A stretch of 64,000 nucleotides of DNA from Lamellibrachia columna (Eukaryota > Annelida > Polychaeta > Sabellida > Siboglinidae): contig OY759271.1 of assembly GCA_963662155.1 (NCBI GenBank), forward strand, positions 12,638,398 to 12,702,397. Direction: 5' to 3'. The position numbers and the translations under genes were made by a program. The notes beneath the pieces were generated by a model. It was not told the origin of the DNA. It saw nothing but the letters and a program-made list of their open reading frames with translations, and searched no databases. How positions within the stretch are numbered: position 1 is the stretch's first letter; each line of letters opens with the position of its first letter. Positions 34,266 through 47,645 of this stretch are shown here, piece by piece.

Positions 34266-36235
34266 TCGAAATTAAGGCCTTTTTATTGATGGCCACCGAT
34301 TCAGAATGCTTGCCACCGATTTAGTATTACAGTACTTACTAATCTATGCTAATTCTATGCGAAGTCCTCACATGCAAGGGAAACTCCTGGCGTTTGTAAC
34401 ATGGATGCCTATTGGATGATTCACATTTAATGACATCAGTATCTTGGGGAATAACAGGGAAACACCAACGCAAAGATGGCGAGAATGTTGCGAGAATAGT
34501 AGTTTGAAAATTTTTGAAGGATATTACACCAATTTATTTCATACTGGTGATGCTAAGGAGGCAGACAATCCGATTAACAATATAATTTGACAAGAGGCTT
34601 CAGTTTGGAGTGAATTAAGGATGGCGTAGATTTTTTTGCCCGTGGTTGTGTGCGCGAAACGTCGGCATCAAACGTAATGTTTCTTTCAACACTTGTAACT
34701 GTTTTTAGCAAATATTCACATTGAAATGTTTATTAAATTCATTACTGTATTTTATTGGTCTGCTAGTTATAAGAAGTGAACGACAATATTTGGTATGGTT
34801 TATATTTATTAAATTATTTATAATTTAAAGCAGTTTTTGTTTTACACACGAAAACTGTTTTTTATGTATACTTATAATTTATACATTTTTGTGGGGCCAG
34901 TTCAAACTCACCTGGGCCGGTTCAAGATAGAACTGGGCCAGTTAGAAAAAATCTAAGCCAGTTAATTTTTTTGCTTACTTCAGACACTGCATGGGTTAAC
35001 AAAATCTTGGTGTAGGAACAGGTTTCTGGTGCAGAAGACTAGACATGTTGCCAGTAACTGTTTTCAGCTTTGTACGGACCGAGGTAAAAAGGTTGCAAAC
35101 GGGTGCATAGCACAATGTCTCCAGGGTATTCTGAGTAATTGGCACTGATTTATGTCTAGTGTTTTCCTAGGAATGTTGTCTAGTTGTTTACATACAGCAC
35201 AAGTGGTTTTGAAGAGACTCTGGCAAGCACATCTAAGTAAAGGTGGGGCCTAAACCTGACAGGTGACATGTTTTTTCAGGGGTGTTAATTAACTTAGCAC
35301 ATTGGGTTGGCCAATAACACAAAGAAAAAACATAAAACCAGCAATATCCTAATTGCTTCCGCAGTTACTGTTCTTATGCCAATGTACTCGTTTGCATGAG
35401 TCTACTCTACTCACATTTAGCAACATGGTATTTAAGCATCAGACAAAAGTATATATGCATTGCTGCATTTGCCTGTATTAACAGCAGTGTCTGAAATTAG
35501 CAAAAAATTAACTGGCCCAGTTTTTTTTTTACTGGCCTAGTTTTATTTTCAACCAGCCTAGAGGTGAGTTTGAACTGGCCCCAAAAAATGTATTAATTAT
35601 GAGTATTTGTAATAAAGCAAAGTTTTTGTGACAGTCAAACAGACACTGCTTTAAATTAGAATAAATAATAATTTCATAAATATAAAGCATACCAAATACT
35701 GTTGTTATTTTTTTATAATTAGCAGACCAATAAATTGAAGTAATGAATTTAATAAACATTTCAATGTGAATTTTTTGGCGAAACAGTTACAATTGTTGAA
35801 AGTAACATTTTATTTGATGCCGATGTTTCGTGCGCACTGCCACTGCGCTGGGTCTGGCACGTGTAAAAATCTATGGCTCCAAATCGAAGCTTCCAAAGTT
35901 CACTTTCACAGCCAAATATCACATTGCGTTGTCAATCGGATTGTCTGCTTCCTTAATATCACTAGTATGAAGTAAATTGATGAAATATCCTTCAAAAATT
36001 TGTTGGACACTTCGTCCGTTATCTTTGCTTTGGTGTTTGCCTAGTTTTCCCCAAGATACTGCAACGTCATTAAATGTGAATCATCCAATAGGTTTTCCCT
36101 TGCATGTGCGGAATTTCTTTGCCTTGGCAGTGATTTGTCACTAGCAAGGAAGAAGTAGTTTATCACAATTTTTTTTATACCGAATTAGCATACTTTAGTA
36201 AGTACCGCCGATAAAAAGGCATTCATTTCGAACAA
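34266..36235. mobile_element. Large inverted repeat, about 730-bp arms
   Basis: Left arm 34266-34990 and right arm about 35479-36235 are imperfect reverse complements. Matching landmarks include gttcgaaattaaggcctttt with aaaaaggcattcatttcgaac, ctattggatgattcacattt with aaatgtgaatcatccaatag, aggcagacaatccgatt with aatcggattgtctgctt, and ttggtctgctagttataa with ttataattagcagaccaa. The spacer (34991-35478) is unrelated. A third partial copy, in left-arm orientation, lies at 36945-37030. These are two head-to-head copies of an interspersed element or one large foldback transposon. No transposase was recognised. Confidence 0.8.
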
Positions 36236-37500
36236 TGAACAGTTGTAAAAATCCACATTTGATGTGTACATCATTTTGTTGAATAACATATAAGTTAATA
36301 TTTTTTATATTTGCCAGTCTCAAATGGTCCTATCCCACGTTGGTCATAAGAACAGAATACAGGGAAGTAAGAATTGTGATGACTAGTGCCTCAAATCTTT
36401 GGAGCATGGCGTTTCCATTACCTGGTTTGTGGCAAAGATCACTGGAGGCTGCTAAGAAAACAGTGGGATATGGAAGAGCAGAATAGCGCAAAATACATGT
36501 GGAAGTCGGGAAATGTAAAACTGATCCTGCTGTATATATCATCCCCGCTGTATATATGGCTTAATTATGGTCAGCTGTGTTCAATAAGCCAAGCATTTGG
36601 AAGCATTTTGTTTAATGGCCAGATATTAATTATGGGTGTTCGCAAAAGTTTGCGAAAGATAGCAAGAGCTAAATCACAGCAAAGAGAAGATGTATCAGTC
36701 AATCAATGTCATCACTGAGTTGGTAGGTATGAGGGAGAATAATGACAAACAGGTAAAAAACAGAAGGTTGAATAGATCTTTGGATTTAATGGCTTCAGTC
36801 AGGACTTCCTCGTAAAACCTGTTAAAAATTTGTATGAAGGTTCGTAAGCAGTCCAGACAAGTATCTTTTAGTTAATTGATTAACTAGTAAGAGTACTGTT
36901 TGAACTATTTGTGCTTTTCTAAACTTGCTGACTTTTTTACTGGCTCAGAAATGAACGACAGTATTTAGTATGGTTTATATATATGAAATTATTATTTACT
37001 CTAATTTAAAGCAGTGTCTGTTTGAACTATTTGTGCTTTTCTAAACTTGCTGACTTATCATACATTGTGAGTATTTACATAGATAATAATATAATTATGT
37101 CCAGTCTCGTGCCAGCTGGCATTTGTATGTTTGTCATGTTGTTAAATCATCCATTTTTAAAACATCACCTATATTGTGTCTAGTAATTAAAATGCACTTA
37201 CCCGGAAAATATATTCATGCAAGAGCTCAGTTTATTGAATGCATGTGTATATTTAGACAAAGGAATAAGAGACGCGGCATGTTATTGGATCTTATGCATC
37301 AGCTAGCCGCGCGGATATCGACTAGACGTTTACAAATGTATGCTTTGCATATTAACCAGGGGGATAATCACGGTAATAAGAGTACCTGATTGGTCTAGAG
37401 AATTTTACCGTGATATCTCCATCCAGATAACACACGGCTACCTCATTATAACATTTGAATCATTTCGAACGTGATCGAGCATGCGCATTGGCATAGACAC
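36236..37500. other. Non-coding with a 45-bp dispersed duplication
   Basis: gtttgaactatttgtgcttt and its following 25 bases occur at 36898 and again at 37018, flanking the third copy of the inverted-repeat element. Confidence 0.5.
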
Positions 37501-37830
37501 ATAGATTACCTATTACGCACTTTCATCCAAGCAACCAGCATATTTACATTCATTGCTCACATATGCAAGACAGCCCAGACAGCTTCGGTCATCTAGTTCT
37601 AATCTACTTTTCGTTCCCAGTGTTTTGACAGACGTCAGAACTAGATCTTTCTCAGTTGCCGCACCAGCTCTGTGGAACTCGCTTCCTATTAGCGTTAAGT
37701 CGGCAGGAAATATAGTAACACTTTACCGTCAACTAAAACCTCACCTGTTTGACTAGCCTATCCTCCATAGCTCCTCAGCGTACTGATCCAGTGACTGATT
37801 AGAAACTGTCTAACACTTTTGTTTTGGTAC
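37501..37830 (+). mobile_element. LINE 3' terminal fragment
   Basis: The frame at 37553-37756 gives RQPRQLRSSSSNLLFVPS followed by RSFSVAAPALWNSLPISVK and LYRQLKPHLFD. This is the C-terminal tail found at the end of many CR1/L2-group LINE reverse transcriptases. A short 3' tail (tatcctccatagctcctcag...) follows the stop and recurs inverted at 41311-41475. Confidence 0.8.
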
Positions 37831-40800
37831 ACTGATGAGCTTGGGTTTCTCAAGGAGTTTAGCGCAATAGAAGTTTTCTGTATTATTTGCAATGCTTTGC
37901 GTGTTTTCTGTGATTAATCCGATTGACATAATTTGTACGGTACAAACACTTTGTGAAACTAGCCCAGCCAGCCAACTTAGGAAATGAAAGAGTTTGTTCA
38001 CATTTTAATGTTAATTTGCCCTTATATAATGGGAATGACACACTGTTTGTCACTCAAGTGTTAACAGCCAGATAACAGTCTCTTGTGGCTACTGCACTTA
38101 GTGACTGTTACCTGGCTGGTAACACTCATCACATCAACAAACAGTGTATTATTCCTTCGTTACAACCTTCAACCCAGCTATTTAGCTGAGTACTTGGCTA
38201 ATAACGGCTATAGACAGTAGTGGATGTGTGAATGAATAGTCTTCACGCAGTTATTGTACGCCTCTCAGAGAAGTTGAGTTGGTGTTGGAATGAACTGCCA
38301 GGGCGTGAAGTGTAAACGCTTTAAGCAGTCCTGGATACCGCTCTGTGTAAGAATGTACCTGTACCTTTTTCTTTACATCTCAACTATGGCAGAAGATCAG
38401 AAAGAGAGAGAGGTATAACTGCATAATAAAAGTAAAAACATAATTGCCTGAAAATATAATGTGCTTATAAAATAATAATTAAACAGACCGATAAATGGAA
38501 CACCTCAGCATCATACTGGCCTCACAGTTCCTACAGAGTAACTTTGCTGTAAACCTGTGCATATGGACGCTCCTTCTTGGTGGATGTAAACCTGCATGTT
38601 CCTTCCCGATGGTAACCAGTGTGAACAGCTGGGTTGGGGATGATTAATGTTTTCACTCAGCATAAGCTAATGGAGTATTCTAAATTTAAACCTAGCCAGA
38701 GGCTTCTGATGGTCATACTACCATAGTGGCAAGGGAGCTTCATAAAAAAATTCTTTTGTGGTTGCTACCACAGCATAGCATACAAAGTATCAAAACAGTA
38801 TACAAAGTATCAAAATAGTATACAAAATATCAAAACTTCAATAAAATGTATCATGATAATTTGAGAATAATCCATAACAGACAGACAAGCATGTGTGGCT
38901 AAATATCATTGAATATTATGACAGTGACAATCAATGCAAACTATTTTAGAACATGTGAAATGTCATTAACATATTTGTATCTAGAAGCATGTTTAAATGC
39001 TACTCTGGAGTATTTTTAAATGGTCCCTGATACAGATGTCTAGTGGTAATTGCAGTCTGGGTAAAATTAGTTACTGACCCTGTTGTAATGACTGGATAAT
39101 TGTCTGAATATGCAAGCATATGAACACATGCACGCCATCAAGGAAGGTTTAAATTTCAGAGCTACCTGTAGGCCCACTTAGTGTTTACCTGTGTTTATCA
39201 GTTCATTTAGCCAAGAAAATATGCAAGGATGGATGCCCAGAATTTCTGTCTGGGCATGTACTTGGTTCTAGCACCAGACAAAGAAGCATTTATTTCAAAC
39301 ATTTATTTCAAACAACCTATTAATCCTAGTACTGTACTTTCTTGTAGGCACCATTCTATTGTAGTCCTGTTTCTCTACTATGCAAACTATGTGCAGTATA
39401 CATTACATAGCACACAGAGGTTCTCATTTATGCCACCTACACACTAAACTCTTTCTAGGATATGTTTATATCACGCCACAAGGCTGACAACACATCTGAC
39501 ATGTTGCCATAGATTCGATTCACACATGAGTGGTGCTAATCGTTGCTCTATGAAAAAGCAGGGCTATTCATGTGTATGGAATTAATTTGGCCACCCCATT
39601 CAGTGAGGTACTATAGAAGAAAAGCAGTCTGACAATGTCAGCCTAGCAAACAAACAGGTTGATTGAGAAATCTTGGCTGACTAATTATCAGGTAATTGAC
39701 TGGTGAGATAGTGTACAGACCAATCCTGCAATGATTAAGCAGTTAATCTTGTTTCTGCATGCTACCAAGGCTTGATGGAAGACGTTTTTGTTGGTCGTAC
39801 TATTATAAAGTTCCTTACCTGTTTTCCAAAAATACACCTTGCCTGTATTGCTAGTTGACAGCTTAGGTTATAAGCATTGTTCCAATAACTAGTGAACGAT
39901 TTGTCTAGTTATTGTTTTGCTTGTTTGGTCATGTCAAGAAGAATTTAAACACCTCTAAAACCACGTATTATAATTAACTAGCAGCATTGAAGTTGAGATT
40001 TTGTTATTTGACTCTTATGAAGAAAAATAATTTCCTTGATATCCGTTATCTTCTACTTAATCTGACCTGTTGTGGTATAGAAATGTGACTCCAGGTGGTT
40101 TTGTAAAGCTGATTTGGTATTGGAAATATACATCATTCACTGTTGACTGGGATTTTCTTTATATAATGGCACATTTCCCAGTTCAGGTCTTTTTCACAAT
40201 TTTAGCCATAATTTTTTAACATAAAATATGTATTTGTTGTATATAGCAAAGCGACCAGTGATCAAACAAATATGGTATGCAAATCAGTAACTGGAAACAA
40301 ATTGGTGAAATCCGTTGTGAAACATCAGCATATGATGTAAACACATTTCAGATAATCTACGTCTGTTGACATGCAACTTCCAAGAATCTCCTCCCGTCTG
40401 TTTCACACAACATGTTAATACCAAACACTGTTATCACCTCTATGGTGTTGGGCTTAAGGTATGTTGTTATGACATTTGTGCTTCCCTGCAAACCCCTGAG
40501 GGAATACTAGAAAAACATTCTTAGCCATGTACGTGTGCACGCATGATTTGGAATTTCACTCTAGGAATAATTTGAAGAACCAATGAAATCTACCTGTACA
40601 TAACAATCAACATTGAATGTCTAATATAAAATTTAAAAGGAGCACGAACAATCATGATGATATGTTTAAAATTTATATCTGAAAATGTTGTCATTTATAA
40701 TCCAGAGTATATAATGTCCAGAGCCTCTCATTTTAAACGGTTTAATGGCCGATAAAAGAGCACAAAAGGCTGTTATAAAAAATTCTTAAATGACAGTTGA

Positions 40801-40911
40801 TTCTTAAATTTTTTCATAATGATTTATGATTTTTTAAATCTTGGCTTGCTTGCTGTAAAGCAGTACACAGTAATCACAAAACATTTACCAAATATAAACC
40901 AGATATTCCAG
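37831..40911. other. Non-coding with a 20-bp tandem repeat
   Basis: Three copies of a 20-bp unit (tacaaagtatcaaaacagta) lie at 38781-38836. Nothing else was recognised. Confidence 0.45.
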
Positions 40912-41180
40912 GTGTGTTGCGATGTGACTGGTCATTTGTTGGGGATTTTCCATCAATGCAGTCTATGGAAGAACTTAGCAGAGTACATGTAATAGGTGAT
41001 GCCCCCTACAGAGAGTTAATTGTGTGTAATCTAGACAGCAGTGACATCATGTTAACTCTGCAGGGACTGAAATTGCATTTACTTCATACAAGTACAAGCA
41101 GCATGTCAGCTGCCAGTGTCCAACTGATAGGACAGCTTTCAAAGGATACTATTTTAAATATTGTGTCACCCATGCTTTGA
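40912..41180 (+). CDS. Candidate terminal coding exon, unknown product
   Basis: Open frame directly after an acceptor-like atattccag|GTG with no internal stop for 88 codons, ending at TGA. The peptide (SFVGDFPSMQSMEELSRV..., later LKLHLLHTSTSSMSAASVQL) has a balanced composition and no low complexity, which is unusual for this AT-rich region. There is no recognised domain. The acceptor has a weak pyrimidine tract, so chance remains possible. Confidence 0.2.
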
Positions 41181-41310
41181 TTGTGTGCTTGATATGCTTT
41201 TAGACATGGAAATATCCTGTGAGTTGGTTTCTCTTAGGTTTACTTGATGTACAGTACAAATCGTTTTATACAATATAATGCAATAAAAACCGCCTATTGC
41301 CATAAAATCC

Positions 41311-41475
41311 TCGGGAAAACCACGCTCAGCAGCCCTCCGTAACAAAACGATTAGACAGTTTCAAATCAATTCCAGTCGTAAACATTTGGATCAGTATGCT
41401 GAAGAACTATGGAGGATAAGCGAGTTTAAAATGACCTGTAGGCTTTCAGTTGACAGCGAAATGTTACTATATTTC
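41311..41475 (-). mobile_element. LINE 3' end, inverse copy (distal part)
   Basis: The reverse complement reads aaatatagtaacatttcgct, then tatcctccatagttcttcag and gaaactgtctaa, matching 37700-37825. Confidence 0.65.
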
Positions 41476-41939
41476 TTGTGGAGTTGAAGGTGCATCCCCA
41501 GTTCTATTTTTTTGCTAGTCTCATTTCAAATTCATTTTGCGAATAACCAAACCTACCTAGTATCCACTGCAACATTCTAGCTCGTTTTGTGCAACTGTTG
41601 TATGTGGTTTTTGTGAAATCATCAAACTGTTAAATTACTTAATGTTTGATCAAATATTAAGTGAAGTGAACATGAAAATGCTGAAAACCCTTGGTGAAAT
41701 TTCGTAACTTTGTCATGTAATCGGCGAAAGGATGGAAGTCACGTCCATGATCAGTATCAACCCGCTCAATGTTTTGGATATATCCACTATTTTAAGCCTT
41801 ATCAGATCTAAAATCAATTATTTTGGTGATTTGAGCAAAAATAGGCAATAGGCATTTTTTATGAAATCGACTGCAGATGTTACATAAACTATTCACACAC
41901 TACATGTTTGGACATCAACAAACTAGATTTGCGATAGGC

Positions 41940-42105
41940 TAAATCAGTTGAGGATGGAGTTTTAGCTCTAATAGGAAGTGAGTTCCACAGAGTTGGTGCA
42001 GCAACTGAGAAAGCTCTAGTCTAACGTTTGTCTTAACACTGGGAATGAAAAGTGGGTTAGAACTAGATGATCAAAGCTGTCTGGGCTGTCTTGTCAAATT
42101 AACAT
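41940..42105 (-). mobile_element. LINE 3' end, inverse copy (proximal part)
   Basis: The reverse complement reads gacaagacagcccagacagc, then tttctcagttgctgcaccaa and ctctgtggaactcacttcct, matching 37560-37700. About 465 bp of unrelated sequence (41476-41939) separates it from the distal part, so this copy is split by an insertion or is two copies side by side. Confidence 0.65.
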
Positions 42106-45102
42106 GATTGCCAAATAAAATATTGGAAAACAGTTAATTCCAGTGCAGTGATTATTACCATTGACAAGCAGAACAATATTCGGGTCTCGTAATTTGATAG
42201 ACCCAATTAAAAAACAAATTGTATTTTTATTAAACAGAAGAAAATGATGATCATCCTCACATCAATGCTGGTTTCAATTTATATTTCATTATCACTTGTA
42301 ACTCAAGCTGATTTTTTATTTGGCACACTGTTTCCAGATTGTTACTCACACCGACAGTGATATACAAAATAGTTCCTACATTGGTAGTCCTACATACTCT
42401 GACATCGTGCAATTTTATAAACATCAGTCTGTAGTAGGGTAGCACAAGGTAATCACAAAAGATTTAGCAAAAGTAAACTGGATTGTTCTGCGTTACTTGG
42501 CCGGCGAGTTGCTCGGTTGTTGTTTCTCCAGAAGCCATATCCAGCAACATCTACACGTAAAAAGTGACGCAACCTTGCAGGAATTAATTGCGTCTGATAC
42601 AGACTGCGAAATGGCAATGTGGTGGTCTCCGCAGCTAGCTGTAGACCTGTAGCTAGCAGTGCAGACCAGGTTCATCAGGAGTAATAAAGAAGCTGTGTAC
42701 ATGTATGTAAGTTGTGAGTGTAGATCAGTTTTAGCACCAGCGCCAATCTATTCTTAGTGTTGTGGGAGGGAGGCTTCAGACAGTTCAGATGGTATCCAGC
42801 TCAGGATATCATCTTGGGGTTCCAGCCATGGGTCTGTTATTAATGCGCAGGATTTCTTGGAATACATCAACAAAGTCCATCCACTAATCTTGGCAAGATG
42901 TCAGGAGCAGAACAAACGCGACCAGAATTAACTTGCCAGTTAGTGCACACTGTTAATGCTAATAACATTACAATACACTCTCGCTGTATACGGAACTTGT
43001 TGGAAATGGCCATTTATCTGTTTCATGTATCCAGTGTTCCTTATATCCTCGGTACATAAAGCAGTACAAGTCAGAACTTTCAAATATTGTAAAGTCTTGT
43101 AAAAATTCATCCGCTACGTAGCAGTTTGTTGAGATACTGTGCAAGTGAAACAAAATAAGAATGGTTGCTTTCAGCTGTTTTATAGGTACATATCCCCAGG
43201 GCAGGAAAGAGTAGTACACATATATAGATGGGACAACGAATACTGTTGTTTACATAGAACATTCGAATGGGACAGTTTCATTGAATTGTGGTAGAACTTT
43301 AGTTTCTCATTGGAATTCAGTTGTTCAGGTTGAATATTTCCGTTTTTATTCCTACTGTTCATGCCCAATTTAACTTAATCCTGTTCAGTTTCTTAGTTTA
43401 AGGATGACTAACAGCCCTGTGTAATTTATTTATAAAAAAATTAATATCCTGTGTACTTTGTCTGATCTACAAATCAGTGACTGGTAATTTGCATAAAATT
43501 TAATGGTACACAAAATATTGGTATTACCTAAATGTTCCAATTTATTCAAACATGTTTCTTTTATATCAAAGGTATCTTGGCCAGTGGTACTTTAAAATGG
43601 ATAGATTACTATCTCATGATTTCTCATCATTAGTTGCCAGCCCCAGGTTGTGGACTAAATGAAGTGGATGATTACAGTTTGGTGGTGCAGTGATTTGCTA
43701 ATGAGTTCTCGAGGATGGGCGATTTGGAGAGAATCAGAGTTCTTGTGTTTGAGGAGTGGTTCTAGAAGTTGCTGCTTGTCACTTGGTTTGGTAAACATGC
43801 GGTTGGTGGGAGTGTGCCTCAACCTTGCCTCTGGACTCCTCTGTTGCAGCCTTGGCTCTTGGGCAGTCCAGGTGGTTGTGTGGGGGATTAGATTTCATGG
43901 AAATGTTATATTTTGAGAACCTCCGTAGTTGCACAAGGGGACGGATCACTAAGTTATTTCCGGGTCCGTGATATATGAATGAAGTGCCAGTGGTTTTGAA
44001 ATGTACCCCTTTTGGCAATTTTTATTGCTGCCTGGGAAATGTTTTTTAACAGGAATTGGCCATATTTTAGGACAACGGCACTTAAGCTGTGCTTAAAAAA
44101 AACAAGCTGGCAAACTGCCTTAAAAACCGTTAATATTGCCGTCAATTTGAATAATCCATCCCCATAATTGCTATACAAAGGCATTTATCGGGACGGGATG
44201 TAATTGTATTGCCAGTCTTGCAACAGTGTACATATGCATTATATGCATTGTGTAAAATATCACATTTTGTCATTTGTAGTTAGAAATCTGAGAATGTTGA
44301 GAGTGCTGACAATTTGTGTGTTAAATCACCAGGTTAGAATTGATGCAAATCCACCAGTGAATAGGCTGTGTCTATCAGATAGAAGTTGTCAAATTGCCTG
44401 CCCACAGTCTTGTACTGATAAACATCCATGCAGAACTTAAGTGTGCCCAATTAATTATACCGTGGCCATGTTTTCTGTCTTAACTTTAGCTTGTCTACGA
44501 AGTTTCGTTTTAGATCTAACAATGGAGATTAGATATTATAAAATTGTCTGAATGTTTTTATTATATTATATAAGTTATAACTAGAAATTGACATCTTGCA
44601 ATAGCTAGTGTAGTAATAAATTTGGTTGCGTATACCAGGTAGTTATTACAAATATTAATTTTTAAATGTCAAAAATAATCACACAATAGTGTATGTTGCA
44701 AGGTAGACTTTGTTCAAGTTGCTTTTGCAACTGATGACTGTGTTAAATAGGAACTTTAACAATTAAAAGCCAGTTTATTTGATGAAAATCCACCTTCTCA
44801 TGAATTTTAATAATTATCTACAGTCCTCGATAACTTACAAGAGGTCAATGCGGACATGTTGCTACATGACTGCGGTTTGATGGTGATATACACTAATTGT
44901 CCTGTTGTTAGTTGTAGTGGTAAAATATTGTGCCTCTTTGTCAGCGATTAATAATGCATATAATTGTGTAGTAAATTGTGTTGCACTACTTATGTTTGGC
45001 TAGCTATTGGTTGATGTGAACATGCCAAATAGGTAAGCACTATTCAGCTGCCATACCAATAATAGAATATGTTTATTGTGTGAACGCACAACCGATTTAC
45101 AT
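42106..45102. other. Non-coding, nothing secure
   Basis: One short - strand ORF (42493-42702) has a signal-peptide-like start and six cysteines; see findings. No other feature was recognised. Confidence 0.4.
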
Positions 45103-45152
45103 CAAGTAACTGTCAACCAGGCCTAGACAAGCAACTGTCAACCAGGCCTAGT
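45103..45152. repeat. 25-bp tandem duplication
   Basis: caagtaactgtcaaccaggc... at 45103 and its near-identical copy at 45128. Confidence 0.85.
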
Positions 45153-46079
45153 CAAGGTGCCAATCACAACAATTGCTTGCTTTGTATCCACTACTGTAGA
45201 CTTGTTGGCAACAATAGAGTCCTTCTGAGTGACATGCCAGACTGGTGGATGTAGACATTATTGATGAGGCACCTGGCATGTTCCAATTGCACTTCTGTTC
45301 TGTCATACTCCTATTGTTCCATCATCCAATTCAGCTGCAAAAATTGGCTTATTGCAATCCCACAGACAATGCAGCGGTCTCGAGCAGAATTCCATTGGCT
45401 GTTGTGTGAGGATTTCTCGTGCACTCATGTTGTCCATACGTTAGTTAATGGTTGTACCAAGAGGTCTTAATTTGTCAATAAAGTTAAGTCGATGCAAAGC
45501 ACAAGATTACATTGTAATTATGACTCGTAATGACGAGTCTGGATTTCGTTTCAATAAGCCACCTGGTAGCTGTGGTGCTGAAAGTTGTAGAGGTTTCCAC
45601 CAAAACCATTGTAGCTGTTGAAAATGTTGAATATATATACAAGAACCCAAACAGAGATGAAAATTTGCCAGCTGATAATTACTTTGTAGATGTCACAGTG
45701 CCAGTGTAACTGACAAAATAGCAGGCGATTATTGGTGTCAGAAAAATCTTATTATCTGTTATATACACTAAATTCCAGAAATATGTGTAATAGACAAATT
45801 GTGTTTTTAATTGTGTGTACAATTTCTGAGAACATGTTGATAAAAATATTATTTGTCTACATAATTTAGTAAAATTTTGCATTAATCAATTACCTCAGTA
45901 CATGAAATGCACAGACACACACTTTTATGAGAGATTCACAGATTTGCAATAATGTCCAGATGTTTGTGAGTGCTGTGTAAAGTGAGCTACAACTTGCTGG
46001 TTGCACTAATAGACCAGCCCAGAACTGCACTGTTGGATGATATATATCGCTGACCATTGGCTATGTTTCTATTTGCAGA

Positions 46080-46253
46080 AGAAGCTGGGACAGGAACGAA
46101 GCATCAAGTGGCACAGCCCTGCAGTGAATCATGGCAACAGGACATCAGGATGAAAACAGTCAACATCAGCCAACAAGACACCAGTCCAGGGATGACTCTA
46201 GCACCACCTGTAGCATTGTTAGTGTGTCTATCGTGACAATTGGTGATTCATAA
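46080..46253 (+). CDS. Candidate last exon with a 40-codon ORF
   Basis: gctatgtttctatttgcag|AA is a textbook 3' splice site (acceptor AG at 46078-46079). The following exon-like sequence contains an ATG in a strong context (A at -3, G at +4) at 46131, opening 40 codons (MATGHQDENSQHQPTRHQSR...) to TAA at 46251. All three frames from the acceptor stay open for 15 to 51 codons. It could be a terminal coding exon, a 3' UTR exon, or a non-coding RNA exon. Confidence 0.22.
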
Positions 46254-47484
46254 GACGGTGTCTGTGAAAAATGTCTCATCGTCTCAACGGCAAAAATTAT
46301 ATTCTGAACTTAAACAGCAAATTACATAAATCTTTCCCAGTTACCTATTTGCTATTAATACATTTGATATGAATATTGTGTGTATTGATATACAGTGGTA
46401 TCTGTATATATATGGACTACTGTTGAAAGCAGCAACCGCTTAAAAGGAACAACTTTGAATTCCTCGTTCTGACCTGCACTGTTTTATTGTAAATGGCCTC
46501 TGGATGGATACAAGGAACATCAAATATATGGAACAATTTGGTAATGTTCCATATGGCAAGAGACCGCTGTATGTTTATATATAATATATGTATGTCGACA
46601 GAAATGGCCCATTATATGGGGTTCACATTTATATAGGCTGTTGAAATTGAGGCAGATATTTCACTGACACACCACGTTTTATGTGTAAACAGTGATCCCA
46701 TCATGATCAGTATTGATAGAAAACTGGCCTCGCTAACACCAGTAATATACATGTGTTTTAGTAGGTGCCAGTTTCTCAGTAGTAAAATTATTACTGATCT
46801 TGGGTTTATGGTGGCTACACATAATTGGCTGAATCTTGTCTCGGATGTGTCGCTTTCATTGATGAAAATAATGTTATGTATCTACTCAGGAAGAAGTGAG
46901 GAGAGATGACAGGATAACCTAGAACTTGGAAGTCAGGACGATATAGAACTCGACTGTACTCAACTGGAAGGGTCGGATTTTGAGGCTTACGTAATCTGTG
47001 ATTTTTTCTGTGCCCTGTCCTAGTGCTATACCTGGCTAAGCAGTGCTGGTAGATGCCTGTTATCCGGGCACTGATACAGCTGGCCATCTGGTTTTTGCAA
47101 GCTAACAAAGCGAGGTCTTGACAGGGCTTGCCAGACGTCTACTGTGAGGTTGATGTCAGCACCTGCTCGTGTTTATCTTCGTCTTCCTACACCTGGCCGG
47201 CGCGTACTCCCAGTGGGAAGATACAAAGGGAAGCCTATCATTGTTAGACTTGTCCCATCTGTTTCCTCTGGGTTTTTCATCTTCCATCCATTTTGGCAGC
47301 GTTGGCCACCAAACATTTGGCACGGCTAAAGGGTTAGACCACTAGTATGATGGGAGTGTGATTATGCAGAAATGACGGGATGTTTTGGTAATGTGAACCA
47401 ACCAGTTTTGTTTTTGGAGGTGATCAATCCATGTGCAGTTCTATCCAAAAACTCGGCTGCTAAAGATCTGATGTCCTAGTTCTG
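46254..47484. other. Non-coding, nothing secure
   Basis: A frame at 47155-47337 without a Met reads LLVFIFVFLHLAGAYSQW, a signal-peptide-like string, but a stop lies immediately upstream, so it needs an unproven splice acceptor (gatgtcag). Confidence 0.35.
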
Positions 47485-47570
47485 GAAACAACGTTGTAGC
47501 AGAAACAACGTTGTAGTAGAAACAACGCTGTAGTAGAAATAGCGTTGTAGCAGAAACAACCTTGTAGTAG
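47485..47570. repeat. 17-bp tandem repeat, five copies
   Basis: Imperfect copies of aacgttgtagcagaaac, alternating cag/tag. Confidence 0.85.
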
Positions 47571-47645
47571 AAATGCTCTGCAGAATGTGGGTCGCGTAGA
47601 AATGCAGTGCCAAAAATGAAGGATGGCTGTGCCTGGAATTAATGC

